DNA of 64,000 nt, taken from Beaufortia kweichowensis. Taxonomy: Eukaryota > Chordata > Actinopteri > Cypriniformes > Gastromyzontidae. The position numbers were made by a program, and so were the translations under genes. Numbering within the stretch: the first letter of the stretch is position 1; every line of letters begins with the position of its first letter. Below the pieces are notes generated by a model. The model worked only from the letters and a program-made list of their open reading frames with translations, ran no database searches and was not told the origin of the DNA. Positions 50,160-63,300 of this stretch are shown in pieces. The stretch lies in contig CM032794.1 of assembly GCA_019155185.1 (NCBI GenBank), positions 12,502,721 through 12,566,720 on the forward strand, given 5' to 3'.

Positions 50160-50420
50160 GTTCATTTTTATTTCAGCCTGAGGTGAGTCTGCCTAGTCAA
50201 ATTGTGAACAATCAGCCCAAGTAATCAGGTTTTATTTGCACAACACCAAACAAGCTGTTAGGGCTTTGGGTGAGCGGTCTGTGCTGAAACAGATGAGGGG
50301 GCTCGTCTGAAAAGGTCAGTGCCGACAGGCTATGTGGCTAATTGACGAGTTGCGAAATAACTGCAAATCTCAGACCCCTCACTTTCATTACACACATAGA
50401 CAATGTATGCAGCGAATTAC
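50160..50420. promoter_or_regulatory. Candidate non-coding element between lpcat2 and slc6a2
   Basis: Unique, GC-richer block that includes ATTGTGAACAAT (50201-50212), an inverted pair of SOX-like half sites, about 4.1 kb upstream of the slc6a2 ATG. At its left edge, TTTATTTCAG is followed by six bases and GTGAGT. Confidence 0.28.
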
Positions 50421-53400
50421 AGTCCCTAGAAGACGACATGCGTTACCTACATCCTTGCTTTCTTTCTCACTTTCGGTCTGCTAGACATTTAGTACTGTAA
50501 CTTTGCTTTAATTTCCTTCGTCTAAATGTGAGAATTATGGCTTTAAATCATTGTGTTTTATACTTTAGTTCTGTGTGTTCTTTATTTGCTTACACTGGAA
50601 GAAATCCAGTCAGCCCACAGAGCAGGAGGCCCTGACATGGGCAGGAAGCATCGTAAATATAAACCATGCATTATTCTTCTTCTAACCACTGGATGAAACC
50701 ATGCTGATGTTCTCAACTTTCCCATTAAAGACAAGACAAGCAATACACTTTCATCTTTACATGAGATATTTGTTTTAAATGATTCTATTGCATGGCATGC
50801 AAAGAACAAGAATTGAGAGCATCAGTATAGTTTCAGCAGTTGGATTTCTTGTGTAGGTTCAGAGGAGATTTACACAAAAAATAGAGACTGTAAATCTATT
50901 ACCTAGCCGTTCATGTAGCTATCCATCTTTACTTTGCAAAAACATCCCACATTGTTTTCAGTTAAGGTATTGTGATTGGCTGAAAATTGAATTTCTGTAT
51001 ATTTCAAATGTATCTATTTTAAAAGTTAAATGTTCTATAAGTTAAGAATCAAGTTGAATCAACAAATCAAAGAATTGAAACTAACCCCAACCTAATTATG
51101 AGCCATGCTGTGACAGGAATTACATTTCCGATAAAACTAAATGCTTAACAAATTTAATCAAACCTCAGTTTCTGATCATGCCGATATTAGATGTAAAAAA
51201 ACACAGATCTTTTTTTGAAGTTCTGTTGTTTAAAGAGAAGTTGCTCATGTCCAGACTTAATGTGTCTAGTGGTAAATTTCAGCAACATGATCAAGCCATT
51301 ATGATTTTCTTTTTTTACACAGAATACAAAGGTTTAAAATGATACTTATATGTAGCTTTATCTCACAGAGACAAATAAACAAAAGCAGTCCTCTTAAACA
51401 GCATCTCGTCTACTTCTGTTGGGCTCTGTAACAAATGCATTTCTTTCCTTTGCTTGTATAACTGTCATGCTGGTTGTCACACACAAATCAATTAATATTG
51501 ACCTCTAGTTAAATTGAAAGCTGTATGCTGCTAGTTTCTGTAGACAAGAATACCTTTATAATGGTGAGCTGCATGTTTAACATGGTACTGTACATTCCTC
51601 AAACGTTTTCTCAGCTAGCATTTATAAAATTATGTCTAAATATATTATGTAATGAAAAGTTTAGGTTTTCAGTTAACAAGTTTCAGTTAAGTCTGGCATC
51701 TGGTCAACTAATTTAGCTATAGATCCTTTACAGTTGGCTTATATAAGCAACTGCACATTTTTTAATTAAATACACATGAACATCGGGCTTTACACTGATT
51801 CCATGCTGATATATTCACAGAAGAGTTTCAGTATAGATCAGGTCAACATTAGTTAATGGACTGTGATTTGCAGTAGAATTCTTGTCCAAATTTACCTATT
51901 TTGAAAATAAAGCCTTAATCTTGGCAGCTAAACATACATATTTCAATATGGCTATGCTGAATTAAGGCACAACTACAAAATTTCATAAAAGAGTCTAAAC
52001 AATTTTAGATATTCATGAAGCATAACATGTATTTATAAATTTAGATAACAGCGGAAAGATAAATGTAATGCACAAAAATGAAGAAACAAGGCGGCAATGT
52101 GACAGTAATTATAAAAGAATATCCTCTAAATATCCTATTAATGTTTTTGTTTTACATTTACTAGATTATCCGCTCAATTAATGTAAATATTTAAAGATCG
52201 AGCATATCAAACATTGCATAGTAACACTGTGATACACATCTACAAACTACAAGAAAAGAAAATCAAAAAGCACAATCTAATTTCAGTGTGGATTACTGTA
52301 GTCCTTAATATCACAGATGACCCCATAATTGTGATATTGATCTGTCAGGATTGTCTTGACATTAAGGTTTTTATTTGGTGATATTTTTACACTGAGCCCT
52401 GACATCGTCAGTCATCCTGCTGGTGTGAGTCTTACTTAAACACATAACTTATGTAGTGTGTTCACTACAAATATTTTTTAAAGTTTTATTTGATGAGAAC
52501 TGAGAAACGGAAATCAAAATATTTTGTTAGGAGCTGCTAGGTGTCATTACAACCTGAACTGGAAAACAGCTTGACAGGTGTAGGTGGAAATAAATAGACA
52601 ACCATGTGTGTAATCTTTTCCTCCAGTCTAAGTGAGAGTGATTCCTTAGGTTAAAGGTCAAAGATTATCTCAAGATTACGCCCTGTAACTGACATGTTAT
52701 AAGATTCCACACTGATATGGCAGTGGCTCATATAACAGATAATACCAGTGCATACTTATGTCAAATGAAAACTAATTGCAATATTGATGCAGAATATGCA
52801 AATATGCTTCACCTCACAAGAAAAGGTTGACAGCCGGTCTGCTCTAAAGGTGACCTTCTGTATCATCAACCTTTACAACATGTATGGCAACAGCCCGGAC
52901 TAGAAAACAGAGATTCCAGCTCATTTGGAAGAAGAATGTGTTAACGAATACATAAATCAGCCTCCAAAACCCTGTTTTTTACTTTTGTTATCTAATCTGG
53001 AGCAGAATATGTACAAAACTGCACAAAAACAGGCCTGTAAAGGTTTCATAAAAGAAACGCTGGAGAGCTTTAAGGGGACATTCATTGACTTTAATGGGAT
53101 GAACTGATCGCCCATATCTAATAGAAATCGTCGCCTTTGGCTAAAGCGGGTGTGGAATTAGATTACACGTGGAACACAATGCTTTTACTGCTTCTTAGAA
53201 AACAACTAATTTAATCTGTAAAGAAGAGAGAAGAAACAGGCAACTTAGAAGAAAATAAACAGACTTAAATATATATATACAGTACAGTGGTGGGAGGCAG
53301 TCTTAACACAATTGTAAAATGTATGCTTTTCATTTGTAATTTAGCTTCTGAAAAATGTACACATGCTTATGTTTGAGACTGTAAGTGTCATGTTGAGAAT

Positions 53401-53651
53401 TTACGCTTTAATTTGAAATTCATTACACTGCGCTTTTGGCTTCAAAGCAAGCAAACGTTTAAATAAGTACAGATTAAATCTTTAATCAAGCTGTTGTATT
53501 ACGACCTGGGGAAAATAATATTTTTGCTTTGGGTTTAACTGTAAGAAAACTTAGTGCGACTGAATGTTAAGGGGAACAGAACATGCAAGGTGCTTCCTTT
53601 CCTGAATCCAACGGTGGCGCATAGGCTGTTTGCGGATGAAGAGCGCACATT

Positions 53652-53724
53652 GGGGGGCGGAGGGGAAGCTTCAAAATATTAACATGAAGAGGATGATGAT
53701 CATATAAAAAGAAAAAATCACGTG
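53652..53724 (+). promoter_or_regulatory. Candidate slc6a2 core promoter: GC box, TATA box, E-box
   Basis: GGGGGGCGG (53652-53660) is followed 43 nt later by TATAAAAA (53703-53710) and a palindromic CACGTG E-box (53719-53724). Spacing fits a TATA promoter initiating near 53735-53740, about 570 nt upstream of the slc6a2 ATG. A second, weaker TATA-like run lies at about 53757-53764. Assignment rests on motif layout only. Confidence 0.4.
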
Positions 53725-53958
53725 GAGAAACTCCATGTCGTTTTAAACGCTCACAATTTATAGCCTCCAGCTTATAGGGAGGGGAGAGTAAAACTTCTAT
53801 GAGAAGCGTCAGTCTCTCATTTTCTGGATCGAGCGGGAGGGATTATGGAGGGACACTTAAGATTGACAAGTACAGAATCATCTTTACTATTTTTACATAT
53901 CTATATGAAAAGCAAGACAACTTGATTTAACTCCGATACAGTTTTTCTATTACTTGCA

Positions 53959-54126
53959 GTAAGAAGAAATGTCGAGTGATCGTCATCAAAAGTTTTTGCG
54001 CATTTGTAAATCGTGTTTGGTTATTAACCGTGACGCGTACTTACAGTACTTAGTGTATCTTGTTGAAGGATGCTGAACTCTGTTTCGTTGTCATATTGGT
54101 AAACTTTTATTTCCTCTCTCTTCCAG
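53959..54126 (+). other. Possible 5' UTR intron of slc6a2
   Basis: A donor-like GTAAGAA starts at 53959, and a strong pyrimidine tract ending in CTTCCAG closes at 54126. The 168-nt interval would be a short intron in the 5' UTR, leaving the coding exon to begin at 54127. Human SLC6A2 is known to have an intron in its 5' UTR, which supports the idea. From 54127 the main frame is open with no in-frame ATG before 54310. Confidence 0.4.
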
Positions 54127-54139
54127 CTGATAAACGCTA

Positions 54140-54313
54140 ATGAAATCTCCATCTCGCTGCTGCTGGAGCGTTTCCTATTCATCATCATCATCATCATCAC
54201 CATCATCACCATCACCAGCAGCATCATCAGCATCATCATCGTCAGTGCGAGCAGCGCGCACCTCACCTTCTCCACATCCTCGGGGCCACGAGAGCGCAAG
54301 GGCGCAAAGATGA
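54140..54313 (+). other. 57-codon Ser-rich uORF ending in an ATGA overlap with the slc6a2 start
   Basis: ATG at 54140 opens a frame of 57 codons read through the ATC/CAT trinucleotide tract as mostly serine and proline codons. Its TGA (54311-54313) overlaps the slc6a2 ATG (54310-54312) as ATGA. Start context is weak (C at -3, A at +4), so leaky scanning would be expected; the main ATG has A at -3. This layout is the one in which termination-coupled reinitiation could feed the main start. It is in the mature leader only if the exon begins at or before 54127 or transcription starts upstream. Confidence 0.45.
54179..54242 (+). repeat. ATC/CAT trinucleotide repeat in slc6a2 5' UTR
   Basis: About 64 nt of ATC triplets interrupted by ACC and AGC, 70-130 nt upstream of the slc6a2 start. 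It lies wholly inside the 54140 uORF, so length changes by whole triplets would alter the uORF without shifting its frame or its ATGA overlap. The reverse strand reads as GAT repeats and creates a spurious acidic or Met-rich ORF. Confidence 0.85.
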
Positions 54314-57300
54314 ACATCCAGGTCCTGCCCGAGAACAAACTGTCCGCGGTGGCCCCGTTGAAACAACTGAACGTGGAGAAGAAGGAAGTGGAGCTGATCC
54401 TGGTGAAGGAGCAGAACGGGGTCCAATACACGAATTCCTCTATCGTGGCCTCTCCGAGCTCCCGCGGCTGCACCTCCGGATCCGCGGATGATGAGGAAAG
54501 GGAGACGTGGGGCAAGAAACTGGACTTTCTGCTTTCTGTCATAGGCTTTGCCGTGGACTTGGCAAATGTATGGAGGTTCCCCTACCTGTGTTACAAAAAC
54601 GGAGGAGGTAGGAAGAATTCTGTGGGTTTTAAGTGTGTCTATTGTACTGGGTACTAATAAAAAACGGACATTTAAAACATAATTATTAGTGGACCAACTT
54701 ACTGTATATGCGCACTGTTGTTCTTATTGCCTTTGACAGGCACTGAAATTTCATCTAAACAACCTGTTCAGAGTTTGCGTTTTGTATTTTTCCAATACTC
54801 CCAGTACAATCAATCATTGCTGTTCTCATGAGTGGGTAAGTGGGTCTTAAAGTAACAGATTTGAAAAGTAAGTGATTGTAGCTGAGAGCCTAAAAAAAGT
54901 CTTTAATGAACCATTGTGATACAAGCATTAAGGACCATTTGTTGCTTTTACTGGATGTGTTTCAGAAACTACATTTAGTGTTATCAGTGTAGTTAACTTC
55001 CAAGCTATTGTTTAACGGTGTGTGATGTTTGATAATTTATGAGTAACCTAATAAATGTTGTCACTCTTTGTTTAGGAGATTTTTGTGTGACAGAAGCGTG
55101 TTTATTTCTGTATTACAGAAACAACTTTTTGTGTACATTAACTTTTAGTCAGTGATTGTGGTGGCCTACTATACTGTATCTTTTACAACAGAAACTGCTT
55201 TTCATAAATTTTAAAGAAACATGTTCTAAATGAATTTTTTAAACACAGCATCAGTTTGTATTACAAAAACAATGGGTTTGAGTACAGTACAAGTAGAGAG
55301 TAGATAATATTTACTGCATTTTTGATTTTGAAGTCAGGTGACATTTAGAAACACCTTGGCTTAAAGTGGCACAAGGGTGGTCAATATTTAATTTAGACAG
55401 TTACTTCTCACCTTTGTGTAATAAAAACTCCATGAGGAATTTTCCACAATTGAATATATTCTAACACACTAGTAGAGTTAAGAACTATAAAAATGTATAT
55501 TTCATATTCTAACTCCACATTGGTGTATTGGTGGCTGCACTGACAAATGCCTACTGTTCACCTGTCATTCATTTTGTCCCACAGGTGCCTTTTTGATCCC
55601 ATACATTCTGTTCCTGTTCATTGCCGGGATGCCACTGTTTTACATGGAACTTGCCCTGGGTCAGTATAATAGAGAAGGAGCAGCTACCGTTTGGAAAATC
55701 TGCCCTGTATTTAAAGGTAGGTTGGAAAATGCACACTAATACATCTAATTCAAGAGACAGAAAAGTCACACTGATACAGTACAATGTGCCCTTTTCTTGC
55801 CAAGTTTTAACACATGCTGTGACGATCAGATTTTAAATGAAAGCCATCACATCTCTGCATATTATAACACATGATGTCTGATACTTTTCTCCTCAGGCGT
55901 TGGCTACACAGTGATCGTCATAGCTTTGTATGTGGGGTTTTACTACAACGTCATCATAGCTTGGTCACTGTATTACTTATTTGCCTCATTGACGAATGAG
56001 TTGCCGTGGCTTAAATGTGGCAACTTGTGGAACAGCCCGAACTGCACAGATCCACAGCTCATTAATGGCTCATTTTTGGCTAACGGAACCTCTTACGCCA
56101 AGTACAAGAATACACCTGCTGCAGAGTTCTATGAGTAAGTTCTTCTAAATGACCTTTTTTAATTGTCTTTGGCCCTGTGGCTTGCAGTTGTAACTGAGTG
56201 GTTTGTGTTTGTATGTATATATGTATATTGTTCCCCAGGTTCATTTTAATAGTATTGTGTAAAACGTGTAGTGCTATGTTTGAAAACGTAAAGCTTTTCA
56301 GTCTGAAGCATTATCTTAGTATATCTTTGTGCGTGTGTGACCGTTATAGTTACTCTTGTTCAGTTTTGTCATGTTGTACCAGTTGTTCGGTGCTACCTAT
56401 AGAGTCTTGCTGATATGGCACCTAATGGAACTATCACTCAGCCATCGCTGTTCAGGATTTGTTTTCCATCTATTCTTTTCTTTCATTGTGCATGTAGTGT
56501 TTTGTAGCGTTGGCAAAAAGCATGGGACATCTGCACAGTATTGGCTGTGTAAGCTTGTGTGTGTCTGTGTGAGATCATGAATACTGTTCATGTAGATGTA
56601 GTTTTTTGGATTAGGTAGAAAAATATGAAAACCACATTTGAAACCTGGCTGTGTTGATGGGTTTGGGCTTTAGTTAATCATTCAGTGAGTAGTCAGCCGT
56701 GAAGGAGACGGTCTAGTCAAAATCTGTCAGTATAAAAACTAGTTTGGTATGGGAAGGCAGGTTGACTTCCATCCATCAGTCTAGCTCTTATCCTGTATTC
56801 CTGACAGGATGAGGGTTCTTATCCTTGCTGAGGGAGAATTTGGAAGCACCCAGATGTCTTTTCTGTCATTTTTTCAGAATTGTGAAGCTACAAAAAAAAA
56901 CTTTTCTTCATTTTTTTCTCATAACAAGGCACTGACTGTATGCACACTTTGTACAATACAGTATGTAATGCACTCTAACAGTAGATTCAAATGTATCAGG
57001 GTAGTGACAGCAATTTGGCTTTTAGTTACTGTTACTAAAATTAATAAGAAATACAGCAGAATTTTTTACTTTGACTAAATGCACTTAAGACAAAAATATT
57101 ATTGTTGGTTTACAACTAAACAAGATTTTTTTTTTTATTTAATTTCCCACTCTTAAATCATTCAGGTGTATTTTTCTGATGCTGCTCTGGGGTGAAAGAT
57201 ACAAAGATCAGCTTGTAACGTGAAGTCTTTTGCTTAAGAAATTTGGGTCAAACTAAGTAAAACTGGTATGAGAATCCTCTGTTTCCATCTATAATGCCGT

Positions 57301-60300
57301 ACAGCGCTATGTAAAACGCTCAGTTCCTTAGCTTTTGATGTTGACTGAAAGGAAGGCACCCGTTTGCACTTCAAAGAAAAGCAATCCTTTTCCTTGTCTA
57401 AGGGAAAATTGGGCTCCTCATGTTAGTACAAACCAGAGGAACGCCTGAAACAATGAATATACTTTCAGCAAATATCCTTGCTTAATTGTTTACAGTAAGT
57501 TATGAGAAAATCTGAGACACACACGTCACCAGTGTTAGAGAAACATTGATTATAAAGTCAGATAACGACAGTTTTAAGTTTAATTATTTGAGTTGTTGCT
57601 TAAATCTTACAATAGTTAGGGAGATTTGTTTTAAAAAGCAAGTTTTGGGCAACAGTAATGCCAAGCCAAACATAGATGTCGTAACACGGCTAGTAAAAGC
57701 AACAAACAAAGTTATGTTTTACGCTCAGTAGTAAAAACATTCAACATTCTTAGAGTGCCATACAGATAAATATAGATGTGTTAGCCCAAAATACTATCCA
57801 GGGATATATAATTAAACACTGTTGCTAAATCTCACTTGTTTAAACAGTCTCCCAGTAGTGCTGAAAGATTCCTTAAAATTATTATAAAAAATTAAGGGTT
57901 TTTTTACAGTAGGCTTTGAGTAACAAAACCACAGTCTGCTACGGCAATGCTTCCTAGTGAGGTTGTGTTTCAATATGTTCATCCAACATTTCAACATTTC
58001 TCATGTCTTTCTTGGCTATCTACCATTTTTTCTCTCACACTGATTCTTGTACTCTCTGTTGGTCTTGTTCTCACTGTCTGTTTAGCAGTTTCTTGCACTT
58101 TCTCCCACTCCCTTTCGCTTTCCCCTCTTTCAGACCGCTTTCCCAGCCAGCAGTGCTTTGAAGTATCATTTCCCCAGCTGTCTTCTGTGTGTGAGGGGAT
58201 GTGGAAACTGTCATTTCCGCCGCTTTTCCTCCCTCATGTCGCTCTATTATAATAGTGTTCGGCCACCAGTAATCCTGGGACAGCATACAGGGCACCAGAG
58301 AATATTCATTACTGTCACACATACACATACACACTCTGCAGGTGTGCCATACACTGAATATCAGATTAACCAATGTGCTGCCTAGAACAGCTGAAAAATG
58401 ACACGGAGAACCGTGAACCAACCACAGAAAGTGATGTTGAACCAGCAGCTGTCAGCGTTGTGCCTCAAACAGGCCGCTAATAGAACGCACCAGGTTTATC
58501 GGTCTCACATTGAACCCTTGTGTAACACACTTTTCGAAGCCGGCGACAACCAGACAAAAGCAAAAATGAAGTAGTATGACAAGCTCATCAAAGAAAATTT
58601 CACGAGTTTGTGCGCCACCCACATATTCTTTCACTACACTGTCTCTGCCAGTCCTGACAAGTCTGAGTCAATCACTGTTTGTTGAGAATAATGAACAGTT
58701 AGCGCGCTGTTGTATTGTTTTACACAGTGGGTGTCCTAAATCGAATTATCTCTTCATTACTGAAATCTTGTTACATCATACGCGGTCTCAGATTTAACAC
58801 TGGACTGATGTCATTAAAACATGCAAGTGGAACCAATAAAATAAAATGACTTGGAAAGTTAAGAGAGACAGAGGTTTTGATGATACTTGTTTACCTATAA
58901 TAAATGGTGCCTGTTAAAAAGTCCCCAGTGAATAAGGAAATAATAATAAATCTTTCAAATGATTATCATTAAATTAATAGAAAACCATCATGATGTTAGC
59001 AACTTCTACGTAGTCAGTAGCTACCCATTCTGTACTACTTTATGTTTACAGCAGTAATGTGATATAATACGTACAGGTTATAATCATACGATTGCTATTT
59101 GTTTTCAATTTGTACTTGCTTTAAAAAACGATTTCTGAGAAATGACATAAATCAACGTAGCACTTTCTTGTGTCAGCCAGAAGAGTCCTTGTGCGATTTC
59201 ACAAACACATTTTAGACATTCTGTAATCTGTTATAAAAACAGATGAAATATGCTCCAGAGTTAGAAAAGCTGTGATGAGACCCCACATGCCATCAGAGGT
59301 CTCTTCAGGGGCTTTATTCTGGCTGCGAGTATATTGTTGGGGATATGTTGAAATAAAAAGTATAAGGGTTTAGTTTGGCAAAGACAGGAGATCAGATGAA
59401 CAGAGAGCTCTTGAAGGAACATTTGCTAAGATACTCGCCAATCTAATGCAATTATTTCATTAAAGGGGGCTGCGCCCACATCTGTCTTTTTAGAGGGACT
59501 TAGAAAGCAGAGTAAAGAGTGATAATGTCTGTGTGTGAAGTTTGGTGGGGAAGAAGATGAATGGGTAGGAAGATGATTAAGATTATATCTTTGTGTTTGT
59601 TTGGATTGTTTATTACTGTACACAAAGCTTTTGTCATAATGTAACGCCCAGATTTGTTCTGTTGACCAATGATGACAGTTGCCTTTTGCAAACATAAACA
59701 TCAAAACATTGGACTGTATGGTTATCAAGTTATCAAAGCTTGATCTTCAAGGTCAAACAATGAACAAAATGTGAAAAGTAATTCCTCCAAATTAAAATAT
59801 TATTAAAGACATGCATAATGTTGCCTAAAGTGTAAATGAGCTCGTTTATAAATTATTTATTTTCCTGACAGGCTGTGACACTACAGATTATTTTAAAGAG
59901 CCAGGGGTCAAATAAAATGTCACAGAGAGTAGATTAAAGGTCAAGCTGTAGCAGGACAGGCAGGTTGGCAGGCCCCAGCGGGATGTTATTGGCAATAATG
60001 ACACAAATTGGATCCTTCGAACAACCTGAATGACCGGATTGGGATTGGACCGTCTCCCATCTCTTGAGGCCTGAGGCTCTGTCTGGTTTTCCTTTTCTTC
60101 ATTAGCCGAGCAATGATGGTTTCATCACCCCGGACCTCACACTCTTGTTTGTCCTCTGTGCAGGACCGAATGACTTTTTTGATGGATTCATGAGACGCCG
60201 GGCAAATTTAAAACTCTCTCCAGCTTTAGAGTTTGGATGCAGTTTTCCCCATATATAGACATCGTAGTTGCAAATGAAATCAGACCTGTGCGCTGATCCA

Positions 60301-63300
60301 GATTGATTCCTTTATTGTTACTGTCAACATCATTGAAATTAGTTATGGCACATTACACAGAAAAGCACTCATATGGGAGATTAATCCGCTGACGTGATTT
60401 GAAATAAGAATCATTTAGTTGGACATTTCTAGGTATGAAAGCACAGTTTTTTAAAGGAGCGTTAAGTATGACTCATGTACGGTATATGAACACTATTAAA
60501 AGCTGTATTCATAAAGAGTATTCAGAAAGTGCAACATTAGTTTTTCCTCTACAAGATAGCGCTTTTTAGAAGGAAAGATTACAGCAATGCTCTGGCAGTG
60601 TTTATAATTTAAGAACAATGGCCTTTACTGTTTCTGCTCTTTGAACCTCGCTGGGAGGTGCAGCCCAGGAATTATTTAAATCTCATTCTACAGAGACTCT
60701 TTTCACGGGGCGTATGCAGATATTTTGCTGCAAGACAGAACCCAGCTATGGTATTCCTCAATGGGTGGTTAAGAAACCAAACATCGCCACCATAATTCAT
60801 CGTTTTTCATTTACGCAGACATAAAATTGCTCAAAACATTGGTCATCCCTCCTGGGAGGCAAGAACCTGAGCAGGAAATGGGGATTTATGGGTAATTCAT
60901 GATCTGGCAAATCAATTTGTGTTTAAGAGAAAGGACAGTATGGGATACAGCCGTAAAATAAGAGGGAACCATAACATATGACGCACATTAAAGTGTTTAA
61001 GAATGTGCTACAATAACAAGACAAGTTTCCGTTGAGCTATCCTAGACTGAATTCTGTTTTAAAAGATTCTCCGCTGATAATAAAACATTATTTATAGTAT
61101 CTTCAAACTAGGGAAAAGACTTGATCATATATCACTTGCGAGAGTCAATGAGGTCCACTTCCAAGAAACATAAGCGCACGTCATTCACTTGACGTCATGC
61201 GTGCATGTATCATTTTTTTCATTTTGGACACCTGGTTATAAATATTATTTTCAAAAAAATCATGTAAAGTCCTGTACGCCTGTTGACCTGAAGATATCAA
61301 CATAGTTATCTATTCATGCTAAACAGCTGTGTGCATAAACATTCATAAATATTTTACACTGATTTCTTAAAAACCATCAAGCATCACAATGATGGTGATA
61401 TTGTTTATGGAAGCCTTATTGATAAGATCTCCATAATTTGATAAGAAAGAGACTCAAAGGACTCCCAGATGGACCCTTTCCTTACAATTGCCTGGAGAGC
61501 CTCTGAACAAGGCACACATTTCTCCAGGAGGAATGTTATCTAACTCTAGATAAAAGTGTCCAAAATTCAACACACTTTAATTTAAAATGAAAGATAGGCC
61601 AAAAATGTTGCTGTCATCGCAGACTAGAAACAGATAATGCTTTAACCACACTGACCGTTTTTCCTTTGAAGGCGCGGAGTGCTGCACATCCACGAGAGTA
61701 AAGGCATTAATGACCTGGGTCTTCCTCGCTGGGAACTCAGCCTGTGCCTGGTTTTGGTGGTCTTCATCCTCTACTTCAGCCTGTGGAAGGGTGTCAAATC
61801 ATCAGGAAAGGTGCACAAAATCCCAACAATGTTTGATTTAAGCCATTTTGTCAATGACATGTCAGAGTAAATGTTACACTGTTGAGATACTATATGTTTC
61901 AGTATGCACACTTTGATCCATATTCACAGAGTTGTGTTTGTGTGTGCAGGTGGTGTATATTACAGCTACTATGCCCTACATAGTGCTACTGGTATTGCTG
62001 ATTCGAGGCATCACCCTCCCGGGTGCAATGAATGGAATCAGGGAATATATCCACATTGACCTGAAAAAGCTTAATAACCCACAAGTATGTTAATGGGTAA
62101 CTCAATGAACTCAGAGATTTCCAGATATGAATCATAAGTGAAAAAGATGTACTTCTCTTTTTAAAAGACAGATTATGATTTGTGTTTGCTGCAGGTATGG
62201 ATTGATGCAGCTACTCAGATTTTCTATTCTCTAGGAGCTGGATTCGGGGTCCTTATTGCATTCGCTAGCTACAATAAATTTGACAATAACTGCTACAGGT
62301 AAGATAGATACACATGGTAGGTAATGTCTCCACTACAAACTGGTTTTAAGCACGCATTGGCTTTTGCTTGATTTTTTAGCCCCAAATAATAATAAGATTA
62401 TGCAATGTCTATGCTTGCTTAATGGATTGGAGTTCTCCTTAAAAAAACCTATATGCTGTTTCTGGAGATTACATTTTTTTATGATTTGTTGATGGGACCA
62501 GCAGGTGGCAGTCACCTTGTGAATCCCAGTGGTTATCCCAGTCTAAAGATTCTCAATTTCAAGTCTTACAACAGTTTTTCTCTGTATCTTAAGATTTTTT
62601 TAAAGTTGTTCATTAGATGGTGAGGGTGAATACTTGACCGGCATTTAACCTCATTACATACAGTGGACCTTATTCGTGAAACACGATCAGAATGAATTTG
62701 TAAATCGTATTTGACCATTCTTACGTAAATCATCACATTCTTTTCAATGGGAAATTTTACATGCAAATGGATTTATAAACGGTTTGCATCGATTCGTTCT
62801 GTTTGTTTTTCATGAATGAGGCCCACTGAAATCGTAAGACTCCTTTATTATTTAGAAATGTTGCAGAAGTGCAGAGATGAACTTTCAGGGTTAGAATGAA
62901 AAGATGGTTAGTATTACAGTTGTCAAATACTGTTAATATTCTATCATGTCTTTTATATCATATTTAATCCTCTATAAACAGCTGAACTGGTCATAAAATA
63001 TTTGTGAATGAGGTGATCTGAGGTGAAGCAACTCGCTGATGGATTCATTTATTCAAAAGTCAATACAAAAGATACCTTGTAAATGTACACGCTTAATATT
63101 AATGACTTAAAGTAAGCAATATCGATTTTACATCACAATATGCTGATAGCTAAAACTGCCAACCCACAAATCCTACTTTGTTTTCTTTGACAAACAAAAA
63201 ATAAAATAAACCAATTTATTTCCAATCACATTTTCACACTCAAAAGTAACCAACCCCAACCAAAGCAAGTAACCAAAACATGATTCCAGCTGTCCACATT

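Larger units (their letters stand above)
48014..53640. other. lpcat2-slc6a2 intergenic region
   Basis: About 5.6 kb without a recognisable gene; the longest ORFs are under 90 codons. Contents: SINE tail 48306-48370, MITE-like element 49127-49328, CTCF-like motif 49040-49053, candidate element 50160-50420. From 50800 to 53200 the sequence is AT-rich and featureless to my eye. Confidence 0.65.
56135..61671 (+). other. slc6a2 intron 3
   Basis: A 5.5-kb intron with donor GTAAGT and acceptor TTTGAAG. It contains a unique GC-richer block at about 58100-58640, the candidate element at 59900-60120, and the CRE at 61190. ORFs of up to 116 codons (minus strand 58071-58421) are unrecognisable. Confidence 0.8.

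Noticed and set aside
48014..53640. A capns2-like gene between lpcat2 and slc6a2
   Set aside because: Sought because CAPNS2 lies near LPCAT2 in mammals; no calpain small-subunit-like ORF is present.
54127..54309. N-terminal extension of Slc6a2 through the open frame upstream of 54310
   Set aside because: The frame is open from 54127 but lacks any in-frame ATG and would encode an Ile/Ser-rich repeat absent from the family.
54024..54542. 172-codon minus-strand ORF overlapping slc6a2 exon 1
   Set aside because: It is antisense to the real coding exon and 5' UTR, with a low-complexity Met/Asp run created by the ATC/GAT repeat. No recognisable domain.
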